From: Takifugu bimaculatus
Taxonomy: Eukaryota; Chordata; Actinopteri; Tetraodontiformes; Tetraodontidae
NCBI GenBank assembly: GCA_004026145.2
Contig: CP034975.1
Location: forward strand, 16,786,546 to 16,850,545
DNA: 64,000 nucleotides
Direction: 5' to 3'
Under the pieces are notes generated by a model. It searched no databases, was not told where the DNA came from, and saw only the letters and a list, made by a program, of their open reading frames with translations. The translations under genes were made by a program, and so were the position numbers. Shown piece by piece: positions 53,910 through 64,000 of the stretch (position 1 is its first letter; every line of letters starts with the position of its first letter).

Positions 53910-55826
53910 TTAAGTGAGTCGGATACCAAGGACCTGCTCCAACTCTTGTCTTCTCTGCTGCACCTAAAACAAGAACCACATTGTTGCATATAAAAATGAA
54001 TAAAGCAAGCGCAATGAAAGCTCCTAATTAAACACCTTACCTTGGAGAAAACATATCTACTGACAGCCTCTGGTACCCAGGGTGCCTGATAAAACTCCGT
54101 TCTTCTTTCTTCTTCTGGGTTTCCTGTTACATCTGTCATCAACTGGAAAGTGAACACAATTTAACTAAACACTATTCAGCTTTATGGTTCCATCTTTCTC
54201 TGCTTTAGTCCATAATTGTGCTGGATTTTTGCTGCAAAACTCAGGTTTCTGTATTTTCTTCTGAAACTAAGTGAGGGACTTTAATAGAGAAACAGATACA
54301 GCTGAGCATTTTAGAGCTGGTTTTTTCTTCATGGCACATCTGCATGAATATTACAGACGTGCGCTGGAGCAACTGCTAGATATTTTAAAGAACAATGTAA
54401 AATGTTCACTGACTGGTGAAAATCTGATGCAAAAAAGCATCAGAAAGACTGTAAGTGACCAATGTTCTAAGTTAGCACAGCACTATTTTAGGAAATATTG
54501 CATTTAGGTCAATACTGTTGTGCAATCTCTATAAAGTGAAGGGGAAAACGGGATGATAGTCACCTTTAAATCTCTGCTTTGAGACTTGAGCCAGTCTTGG
54601 ATGAAATCCTGAGGATTATTGCTGAAACTCAGCATAAAGTCTCTCTCAGTCTTCAGCTGGTTGATGTACTCAATTGTCTCGTGAATCTGTGATCCAGAAC
54701 AAGATTGTAAACACAAAGGAGAGGTGAGTGCTACAATGAGGCAGAGTGTGTGACTGGGAGAGCATTGCCTTCATCTCTAGTGCAGCAATCTCCTGCTGGT
54801 TAGTGGTGGAGGACAGGAAATTATTCATCTGGCTCTTCAGAGGGTCATCCACCTCCACATCAATGTCATAGCACGCTGTTTTCTTCTGATCAGCAGGGTC
54901 CACGCTGCTCAGAGGAAAACACCACCGGCAACAAAACAAAACAAAAGTCAGACAACCCAGAGGAAAAGGAAAACGATCCACACAGAAGGAACCTGAACTA
55001 TTTGGTCATATGTGAGGGACAGACACGCCCATCCACCTGATGGTGTGATTGATGATTATGGGGTCAGGGTGCTGCAGCAGGCCCGCCAGTTTCATGGGGA
55101 TTTCAGCAAATCTCATGCGGCCACAGCCAAAGATCTGAACAGTGGAGAAGATCATGAGTCCAATGTCATTCTGCGGACATATCCTGTTATTAAATGATAA
55201 GGAGCCCGTGGATTGCCGACCTGTCTAAAGTAACGGTTGCAGTTGATGTACTCTTTCTCGTGACAGTCCTGCAGCTTATTGTTTTTAATGTAGAGCCAGA
55301 GAGCCTGCATGATGCTGGCACGCGTCTGTGTGTGCACACCCAGCAGACGGGCCAAGCGGGGGTCCAGTTTGTACTGAGGAGGCTTGGAACAGAGAGCAAC
55401 CATTCAATGGAAGCAACACTGGCTGGAAATGCACGCGAGTCACCCAGCTGATGGACGCAGAGGTACCTGGTGATCCAGCATGAACAGAAGAGTGCATTTA
55501 ACGTTGACGTCACCGGGCCTTTTCACCTGGAACCCATCTGTCTCCTGAGTGGTGGGCATCCTGTGCCACTGAAAGGAGGTTCGAACAGAAGTTTGAATGT
55601 TAACGGCTGAACTCGCTCTAAAAGGCAATGATACACGTGAGCTGAACGGCTGCGGAAAAAGGCTGAAACTCTCCAATTATTTGCATCAAATGTTTTTCAA
55701 ATGACGTCATACCTCCACCAAGTGGTTATCAGGTCCGTACAGCTCTTTATCGAGCTCGATCACTAAGCTTTTGAAGAAAGATGAAAACTTCTTCTTCTGC
55801 TTGCCAGGCTGGATAAACAAAAAAGT

Positions 55827-55864
<38 letters not shown>

Positions 55865-58800
55865 AGAGGGAGGGGGGAGGGGGACAATATTGCTTGTCTT
55901 ATTCTGTTGCGTCTGTGTAGCCACATTGTTTAGTTCTGACCACATCAGCGGGGGTGGTGTCAGCACAAAACTCCAGACAACTAAAAAAAACCTGCCAACT
56001 CCCTGACGGTTTGCACAACATAAGCACTACTTCCCTTATCTCTCTCTCTTTTTTTGATGCTCCATGCAACACTCCCACGCATGCCTGCATTAACCAGTGA
56101 GGCAGGAAACAAAGAGCAGAGAAGAAAAAAGATCCTTCATGATACCCCAGATGACACAGTGAGCTGATGAAGGGAGGGGAACCGTGTCTCAGCTCATGGT
56201 TTCAATTCTGTTTCAAAAAAGAAAAGGAGTGTGTGTGTGTGTGTGTGTGTGCGTGTGTGTGTGTGTGGGAATGCGTGCTAGAAGTTGTGGGGTGGAGTGA
56301 AGGGAGCTGTGAACACATCTGGTTGTGAGGTTTGAGCCAAGCACTTGGGCCAAATCAGAGCAGAGCAACTCAAGTTTTTCAGAGACACTGGAAATGTGGA
56401 CACATGAGAAAGGACATTAGATATTTTTAAACGTTAAAATCCCATTCGCTTACTTCCTCCAAGAGTTTGCCCTCGACCCTTAGCTCCCAAGAGGCCACTT
56501 TCTCCGAGTCCTCACCCTCGGGCTTGCTGGGAGTGTACGTGTTGGAAATGTAGATCCTGAGTTTACGTTTTTGCTGTGTCACAGAGGAAAAATAGGGCAG
56601 CAACATCAACTACTTCAGCCAAAAGCAGCAGGAAACTAGTTGTAGAATAAGCTATAGAATATTCTAAGCTGGATAGATGCTACAGAATAATGGTCAGATG
56701 AATCAGGGTTAATAAAATGACAAGGCTACACTAGATCTTATACCATTATGGGTTTCTTGATGGCTTCCTGAATCTCCATGCGTTTTCGTGAGATGGTCTG
56801 ATCCAGTTTCCTCTCAAAGGCCAACAGATCCATGTAGGCCTGAGACTCGGGGACCAGGTCCCGGATCTAACAACAGGCCATCAGCAATCAACGAACCCTT
56901 CTACATATAGTCAATATGAAGTGTGAGTCAAGGGGTGAAAATCATGTTACCCTCTGTGGGAGCACCTTGTCGGCCATCTTGCGCCTCTTCGCTCTAGTCA
57001 GAGAAAAACTCAGTTTCAAATTTGCAAGATTACACATGGACCCATATAACTATTTTAATTATTGGGTTTTTTTTAAGTTTAATGGGCATAATTCTGTCAG
57101 TTTTAGCCATTTGTTTCTAGTCATCTTATCCTTTCAACGGCCACCTCAGGATGTTTTTTCTAATTAAATTAGCTTTCTCAGTCCCCGTCGTTATGGCCAT
57201 ATTTGACTTCAAGTACTTTCAAGCTAAATCAGAAAGTTGCTTCCAGCCTGTAGGACTGAATAAACCCTTTATACTTGAGAATCTAAAGACAACATCTCCA
57301 TTGTCCAGTAGTCTGTAAATACGCAGTCACATCAAAACCTGCCACTTTTATCAGCGCGGCATCGCTTAACAGTTTGAAGTCAAAAACACTCGCTGGTGTG
57401 TGCTGCCTTGTGTGCACAGTCCAGTCATGGGATGCTTTCTCCTCGTGTCCGTGTGACCTGAGTCGTGCTTTTACCAGCACACAAACCAGCACAGACAACC
57501 GAGAGGAGCAACACAATCCGAAAGAAAACGACTGGTTTAATACCCTTTGAGTTAAAATGTACTGATTAATAACTGGAAGATTTTGATAAATGTCTAGATT
57601 ACCACTGCTTGAACCACCGTGAGACAATCAGGAAGATCATAAACTCTTAAACGCCCTTTTTCACTGAATTGGGGTCTCGCTCTCTTAATTGTGTCGGCAC
57701 TCGTGTCCCCCGCTTCTTTACCGCACAAAGAGTTTACCCTCGTCTCAGGCCTCCGAGGGCCTCCTGCTGCTGTTGTTGTGGATGCTGATGAAGGAAGCGT
57801 TTCCTCGAGGGATCCATTCCTGGAGGCCCCATGCCCGGCCGCATGGCCATGTTCCCTCCTCCATACGAGGGACCAGGCATCTGCCCCCCCATTGAAGCCA
57901 TGGGGCCACCTGCTCGGTTGGGAGGCATCCCTGAGCGCTAGAGACCCAAAAGAAAGGATCATTTTAGGTCTGTCAGACTCAGAGAGTACAGATGTAATCT
58001 ACAAACCTATTCATGTGTAATTCCAGTTTATTCAGACTTACAACAGGTTTTCTTTGGCCATTTTTCATACGCACTATTTCACGTTTAAAAAAGCGTTTAA
58101 AACAAGTTTTTTTTTTTTTTAAAACGGTTAGGATGAAAAACTGGTTTGTGTAGTTGTTCGTGGACACAGTTTGTAATTAAATGTAGCACTATTTGCAAAA
58201 GTTCTTTTCAATTTCATTGTTCCAGCAGCTTTTTGAACATTTTTGAGCATCTGCTGCTGATGCGTTGTGCAAACTACCATCAATCATTCAAAAGCATTTG
58301 CAGATGACGCAGTGAATTGTAGAATATGACTCAAAACCTTGTTTTGAACCAACACTCGAGCGTGTTGCATATATTCTGACAACTCACTGCTTATTTTATT
58401 ATGCACCTCAAATATGTTTCAGGAATTTATGCAGATTTTTCCACTTCGACCTTTCAGCTTTTGCTGCCTGCTAACAGCAAGACTCCAGGCTCCATATGGC
58501 GCAAACTGACACCAAAGTAATAACACGTATTAAATAGGGACATTAAAGCTCCAGATGGTGCAAAATGATAGAAAAGGCATGTGTCGGTCTGACAGATGGC
58601 CCTAATCATAAACACACTTTCAAAGTAAATGACAGGGCGGCCACGTGATTGCGTTTTTCACGCACGCACATGTGAGGAGAGACCGACTTTGTTCAACATC
58701 CAACCGCTTCAACGTTAGAAACCATCCGCCAAACGAGGGATCCAACAATGGCGGCAACGCAACATTTACATTTCTTTTAAAATGCGGAAGTGGGGCGCGC

Positions 58801-59173
58801 ACATTGACATCTTCAGTTGCATGCGAGTCATATTTGGTTCATCTATTACTTTAAATCTCGTAAAAAATGTGCCACCACTGTGAGCCTGCGTTTACTCCCC
58901 AAAGCAGAAAAGGAGTGAAACTTTAAAAAGAAAAAAAAGAAAGTAAAATCAATGTGGCGTTCACCTTTCACTTAGATCAGACTCCACGAAGTCGACTGAC
59001 AGAAGGAACAATGAACGAACCTGGGGGTACTGGGGAGCGTTGCTCATAGTTCGGGGAAAACCCATCGGAGGCTGGGGCATGCCTGGCATCCTCATACCCG
59101 CGGCATGTCCAACATTCATGGGGTGCACGTTCGAATTCATCGGCGGACCCGTGAAACCTCCTCTGGATGCCAT
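53910..59173 (-). CDS. smarcd2: BAF60b, SWI/SNF subunit SMARCD2
   Basis: Core subunit of BAF chromatin-remodelling complexes that links them to transcription factors; in mammals needed for granulocyte maturation. Exons in transcription order: 59021-59173, 57738-57937, 56951-56993, 56744-56866, 56454-56573, 55713-55808, 55467-55568, 55221-55382, 55037-55134, 54769-54904, 54564-54686, 54041-54142, 53910-53963; 1,512 nt, 503 aa, all phases consistent. Gly/Met/Pro-rich N-terminus, then a basic KRRKMADK segment, a SWIB/MDM2 domain in the middle (PPQYKLDPRLARLLG onward) and a C-terminal coiled coil ending GIRLT. The GIRLT end and the psmc5 neighbour favour SMARCD2 over SMARCD1 (GIRNT). The intron after exon 54769-54904 has a GC donor (GCAATG). 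Confidence 0.97.
55829..55880. repeat. (GA)n purine tract in smarcd2 intron
   Basis: GA dinucleotides then GGGA runs, in the intron just upstream of exon 55713-55808 on the minus strand, where it reads as a long polypyrimidine tract about 20 bp before the acceptor. Confidence 0.9.
56229..56268. repeat. (TG)n microsatellite in smarcd2 intron
   Basis: About 20 TG units with one GC interruption. Confidence 0.9.
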
Positions 59174-60229
59174 CTTCGAGATCCACAAGTGGTTTTTAAA
59201 GTGACGAAAACTTCAAACTGATTCTGACCAAAACCCACAACTCGGCGACTTGCTCAACAAGCGCCAACGGTGCAACTCCCGAGCGAGGCTGGCCGACAAA
59301 CCAGTCCAGGAGGGTCGGGTTCTGGTTTGACAGCAAACGGACTGTCAACAAAAAGCTAGCTAATGTTAGCTCGTTTCTGTCGTTTCGAGTTCCGGGATTT
59401 GCTTCTGCCCACAACCGCTCTTTTTCCTGAAGCTCAAGTGGAGGTTCTGTGTCACCTCCTCCCCTTGTTCTAAGTCTTAGCGTAGCTAATAAAAGCCGGA
59501 CCTCGCCCGCAGAACCTTTGAGTCTTTAAAACGACACCAAATGTGAATATAGCTCATAACTGCTTACACGCAATGGGCAACGCTGCCTTCAGCAATAACC
59601 GTAAATTTCTGTTATTGATTGAGTGTCGGGCATCCCGCTCCCTCCCCAACTCCCCATTATCTACTGCGCCGAGACGTAAAATGTGGTTATTTCGACGTAT
59701 AATCACGCTGTTATATACCTCAAAACGGTCAGGTGCTGGTTATTTATGGGGCGCCTTCTTTAAAGTAGAAACTATCATTTTCAAATTGTATCGTTTTTCG
59801 ACCAACGTTCAACAGTGTAAGAACTCAGATGTCGGATTTTAGAAAGAGCACATTAAATCAGCATATTCATCAGGTCCGACATTGAAATAAAACTAACGAC
59901 AATTGACTTCCGGGATTCTATTTTAAAGGTTCAAAGAATTACATTTTCTTTAGTCTGTTAACATAGGGGTTTATATAGTTACATTAAATTTCACAAATGA
60001 AAAATAATAATAAAAAAAAAACATTCCCCCACATGTGCTTTCCACCTGTAGTACAGCATAAAAAAACTAAATACAGACACTATATATAGAATATAATGTG
60101 CATGTGCGTGGCGATTGATGGAGGTGTCCTTGATGGAGGTAACTATCTTCAAAAGTGGGTAGTTTTGTTGCACCTTTGTTGCATGTTAAACTTTCCACTT
60201 CCATTAAAGTTCCAGCTGTGTTAAGATAA
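59174..60229. other. smarcd2 upstream region / spacer
   Basis: Holds the smarcd2 5' UTR and promoter (relatively GC-rich to about 59520) and then A/T-rich spacer up to the inferred atxn7l3 3' end. No further exon seen on either strand. Confidence 0.45.
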
Positions 60230-61081
60230 CTCGTCAAGGTAACAGGTAACAAACCATTTATTTTCTTAGACAGATGAAAAATTGAGCCATGATAGCAGCA
60301 ATTCAACTATTGAATATTTACACACACAAAGGATATAGTAACCCTTTACAATGTAAACACGTGATACAAAGACATTTCCGAATGCTAGAAAACAAGCCGA
60401 TCTATCCACCAAAAATAAAACAAAACAATCCTGCTTTCTGTAGCAAACACCTGCTTGTATAGTAAAGGTTCAATGACTGAACATTAAAAAGTTTCCACAG
60501 GTGAAAGAAACTTTCATCTTCCCCTCTCTCTCACACACTCTCTCTCTCTCTCTTTCTCACACACACACGTGATATTCAGAAATATTTCAACTGAAAAACT
60601 ATGAGCCTGACAGTGAATGTGAAGACAAACCATTACTGATGATTGTCTTTGACATTATTTTTTATGTGATTTTTTTCTTTTAAAAATGAGGATTTACACA
60701 TACACCTACTGACTAATCATTTTTTAACTGTATGTGCACATTTTCACTCCTCACACACCATCGCTGCTTGGCTAGGTTAATTTCACCAGAAACTACCTGT
60801 GTAAATCAAAACCCATCATAGTGATATTTATCATTTTGGACTCCAGCAAATACATAACTACACAAAGATTATTTTTTTTTTAAAAAAACAAAAAAAACAA
60901 AAAAACGAGCGTTCTTACAGTGATTCTGTTGAGAGGAAAATAACCTGTCAAGTATGCGGTGGGAGGTCTGGACTGTTTCTGCACAGCGGTGAAACACCAT
61001 GAATGTCCGATAACTTCACAATACAAAGACCCAGGTGTGAAGCATTATTGATCCTCCTCTATGTGAACGTAGTAGAGTGAG
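60230..61081 (-). other. atxn7l3: Probable atxn7l3 3' UTR
   Basis: On the minus strand AATAAA lies at 60257-60262, about 820 nt after the stop at 61082-61084. A (CT)n/(CA)n tract occupies about 60523-60568. No SCA7-type coding sequence is present here. Confidence 0.45.
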
Positions 61082-63604
61082 TCACTGAGGGAATGCCTCA
61101 TCTTTCATTAGCATGCGCGGGCTTTCCTGGTTCTCCATCCGCCGCCTTGGACCCATCATATCTGTGGAAATAATCATGAGACTGGGTGTCACCTGACCCT
61201 GAATCTTAGTATATTCTTTCACTGCAGGGCATAATGGAGAGGAAAAAACAAACATCATTCAGATGTGAATTTACTGGCCAGAACATTACACTTGTAGATT
61301 ACTAATCATCTTCAAAATGCTAGCCAAAGCTGCTAATTAATCGCCTTACAATGTTGAAGAGGGTGTGATGGAGAATTTTTTTTAAGGATTTATCATTTTC
61401 ATATAGTCGTATGAACATACAGTGTTAGTACCAGTGGTGCTCATCTGATCACATCCGTTCGGGGTCCTATGATGGCCAATAACTGTTTACACTAATTTAC
61501 ACAATACTTTGATGATCTTATGGATGACACCTTTAAGGGATATTTGGAGGTTGAATGATGATGAAGTAAAATGCATTTCTGTCTGTGAGGTGGCCAGTAG
61601 TCAGGGCTGTACTGTATGCATTCTTAAAGCAAAACAGGGAATTCATATTTGGCCTTCTAAAAACTGATCTGCCAAAGCAAAGCTGAAAATATAAAAGACA
61701 TCAACAAATGTCAAAATGGGACGTGATGTAATGCCAAAAGCTAGCTAAGCACAGCATTATTGTTTTCTCTGTATACCGAACAGCATCCCTGGGTTAGTGA
61801 CATCGATCATAGAATATATTGCCAACATTTTCTGCAACTATCTGGCTAGTTTCAGTGTTGTGGAAAAGCACAGAGAATGACGTGACTACAAATGTCCCTA
61901 TTAGTCACTTATATGTCCAAATTAACAAAGGGATATTTGTGACTTACTGTTTTTATGCTTAAATGATTTGGATCTTCTGGGTGAGTTTGGATTCTTCAGT
62001 GGGGAAAAAAAAAAAGAGAAAATGTTCACTGAAACAGATCAGTTGGAGTTAAACATGACAGTATTTATAATGAAAGAGTACCTTGTCAGATTTCCTTTTT
62101 TTGGCTGTGAAAGAATTACATGAAAATTTAGAAGACAACCCTTCCAGAGACCCATTTATGTTACACTTAATCCTCCCATGGCAATTAATGTGCAGAAAAA
62201 CAACAGCACCAGAAGATTACCTTTCTTTTCGGCCCCGTAAGACCAGTCGTTGTCATTGACATCATCGTTGTCCTCTTGGTCACTTTCAGACTTGTTGTTA
62301 GTGTTGTTACCAGTGACGATCCTGGAACAGAGGGAAGGAAAAGGTGTCAGGAAACCGGCTTCAGGCACAACCGCAAACAATCTTCCCCATTCAGTGGTGC
62401 AGATCTGAGCACAGAAATCATCTCAGGAACACACGCGTTCACAACTGGGTTTTCTTTTCAACTTAACTAGGCCAAGCAGAGGAACTTTTATGGTTCTGAA
62501 ACAGAGCTACCAGCAGCACAGTTTTCCATTAGCGAGTGTGCATGTTAGCTCCAGCTTGACCGCAGAGGATGCCAGAGAGTTTACCCAGCATTTGGCGAGG
62601 GAAAAATATGAAGAACAAGAATGATAGTTGCTATGTAGCATCATCCGTAGTAGTGAACCAAAATACACAAAAAGCTTGAAAATTATCCAGGTCTGTAGGC
62701 ACTGTACATGGTAGAGGCATGTTGCCAAGGGCAACACATCTTTTAAAATACAGTCAGTGAGTAAGTCAGCCATGTTAACAAAGCTGCATAGCAAGATCTG
62801 CACCGACTGGAAAACCCGTGTACATGAGGTCAAACTTAGTGTGAGACCTGTTTAGGGCCTGAACAGAGCATCAATATTCCACAGCACATGCATCAATATA
62901 GCCAATACCTGCATTTGGGCCAGTCTAGAGAAGCAAACTTGATTTGAGTTTGCACTGGTTCATAGCTCTCTCCCTCTCTGGGTTACCTGCGGTTGGCTAT
63001 GCGACTGCTGTTGCGTCCCATTCCCAGACATTTCTCAAGGTGAGGGGCAAAGCGTGAAGCGGCGATGCTTCGGCTGCAGTTAGGACAAACACACTCCTTG
63101 TTTTTCCACTGGTTGTATACCTGGCCAAAAACATCCAGCCCCGGCTGGTCCACAATTTCTGGAAATGTAAAAGCAGGTGCCTGACTGTTCTGTGTTGCAT
63201 TCTGCCTTAAAAACATAGACGGCCTGATATGAACACATTTGGACTAGTGGTGATGACTGGGCACATAAATTGTTACCTTCTTCCCCCGGGGAGAGCGAGA
63301 ATGAGTTTGAGCTCACCAAAATCCCTCATGCTTTCTTGGTCTGTGTCATCCAGGAAAAAATAGCCCTGCTTGACAGCCCGGTGGACCTCGAAGCAAAGAC
63401 CCAGGCATGCGTCCTCCACCAGGTCAGACAGGATGTCCTGAGCGAGGCCCTGGCAAGGAAGGAAGCAAGCAGACGCGGTGGTGCAACAGCCTCCACACCT
63501 CATGTGCGTTTGTAAAGTCACTGGAAACACACTGTAGCTTCGCTGCACTCTACCTCCAGCTTGCTGCTGTCCAGGCCGGACATTGAAACCTCCTCCATTT
63601 TCAT
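61082..63604 (-). CDS. atxn7l3: ATXN7L3-like SAGA DUB subunit, lacks SCA7 domain
   Basis: Exons in transcription order: 63554-63604, 63317-63449, 62987-63158, 62221-62321, 62082-62104, 61948-61993, 61082-61161; 606 nt, 201 aa, every phase agreeing. The N-terminal helix region (DLVEDACLGLCFEVHRAVK) binds ENY2 in this family. The Sgf11 zinc finger is intact (CVCPNCSRSI...FAPHLEKCLG), followed by an acidic SESDQEDNDD stretch and a basic NLS-like KKRKSDKNPNSPRR. These parts activate the USP22 deubiquitinase of SAGA. The usual ~345-residue protein continues with a nucleosome-binding SCA7 domain. Here the last exon instead encodes 26 residues ending KDEAFPQ and a stop. That last exon is less certain than the others. 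Possibly the second teleost ohnolog. Confidence 0.88.
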
Positions 63605-64000
63605 TTGCCAGCACTACCAGATGAGCAGTCACTGCTGTGGTCATGCTGCAGAGCAGGAGGCATCGGCCAAAACAGGGCTGCAGCAGAAGGGGGGAGGCAT
63701 TCAGTCAACAACAGTGGCATCACCCACCCTGCTAAAGCAAGCGGAGGAAATCAGTTGTGAAACACTTGACGCACTGAATGATGCAGCTACTCACAACTAC
63801 ACGTTAAATGCTGCCGGAGAGACACTTCCCACGTTCACAACCTGCGGAACAGCAGAAAACAGGAAACTTATTGTCTTAGACGGAACATGACGTTCGTCCA
63901 CTTTTCTCATAACCACCCTACAGGTCTGAACGTTGCTGCTGAAGGAGAGTAGCTTAGCCAAAACCATGTTGAAGAAAACAAAGAGCGCGGCTGTAAATAG
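63605..64000. other. Upstream of atxn7l3, unresolved
   Basis: Expected to hold the atxn7l3 5' UTR. On the minus strand a TTTACAG acceptor-like site near 63989-63995 is followed by an ATG (about 63967) and a 56-codon open frame, which could be an upstream ORF or an exon of something beyond the window. On the plus strand an ATG at 63967 also stays open to the window edge. Neither is recognised. Confidence 0.3.

Noticed and set aside
53910..59173. Identity as SMARCD1 or SMARCD3
   Set aside because: The GIRLT C-terminus and adjacency to psmc5 match SMARCD2.

Overview
This is a eukaryotic, vertebrate window, almost certainly from a ray-finned (teleost) fish. It holds intron-rich genes with GT-AG junctions, vertebrate-only protein families, fish-type dispersed repeats, a decayed Tc1-like transposon and long simple repeats. 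All gene models below come from reading exon boundaries and reading-frame phase by eye. The species cannot be named from the sequence alone.

Layout. (1) 1-4011, + strand: the 3' part of a cell-surface mucin of MUC13 type. It opens inside a 1.8-kb exon of 21-bp repeats (Thr/Ser/Pro-rich), followed by EGF, SEA, EGF, transmembrane and cytoplasmic exons. (2) 4.5-7.4 kb: intergenic, with a ~485-bp CAGA array and a dispersed repeat. (3) 7454-35995, + strand: a complete LRP2/megalin gene of 81 coding exons (~4,609 aa after allowing for indels). The 7/8/10/11 LDL-A cluster plan, eight YWTD propellers, one membrane span and an NPxY-rich tail identify LRP2. The surrounding genes suggest the teleost lrp2b copy. 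(4) 36-48.9 kb, + strand: mpp3, a MAGUK scaffold with 17 coding exons from 40946. A large upstream region probably holds its noncoding first exon, and one intron carries a minisatellite and a Tc1 remnant. (5) 49392-52216, - strand: psmc5, 12 exons, 406 aa, fully intact. (6) 53910-59173, - strand: smarcd2, 13 exons, 503 aa, intact. (7) 61082-63604, - strand: an atxn7l3-family gene, 7 exons, 201 aa, with the SAGA Sgf11 zinc finger but no SCA7 domain. (8) 63605-64000: upstream sequence, unresolved.

How the genes relate. mpp3, psmc5, smarcd2 and atxn7l3 are, from memory of the human map, all on 17q21-q23, so the right half looks like a conserved vertebrate block. The mucin and LRP2 are apical-membrane proteins placed beside it, unlike human LRP2 on chromosome 2. 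psmc5 (proteasome base ATPase), smarcd2 (BAF chromatin remodeller) and atxn7l3 (SAGA deubiquitinase module) are nuclear housekeeping genes transcribed in tandem on the minus strand. mpp3 converges on psmc5.

The most notable points are nine single-base frame breaks in mucin, lrp2 and mpp3, best read as sequence errors; the SCA7-less atxn7l3; two GC-AG introns; a tandem acceptor in mpp3 whose upstream choice makes a stop codon; and a 63-bp higher-order period in the mucin repeat. I did not find a clearly new biological system.
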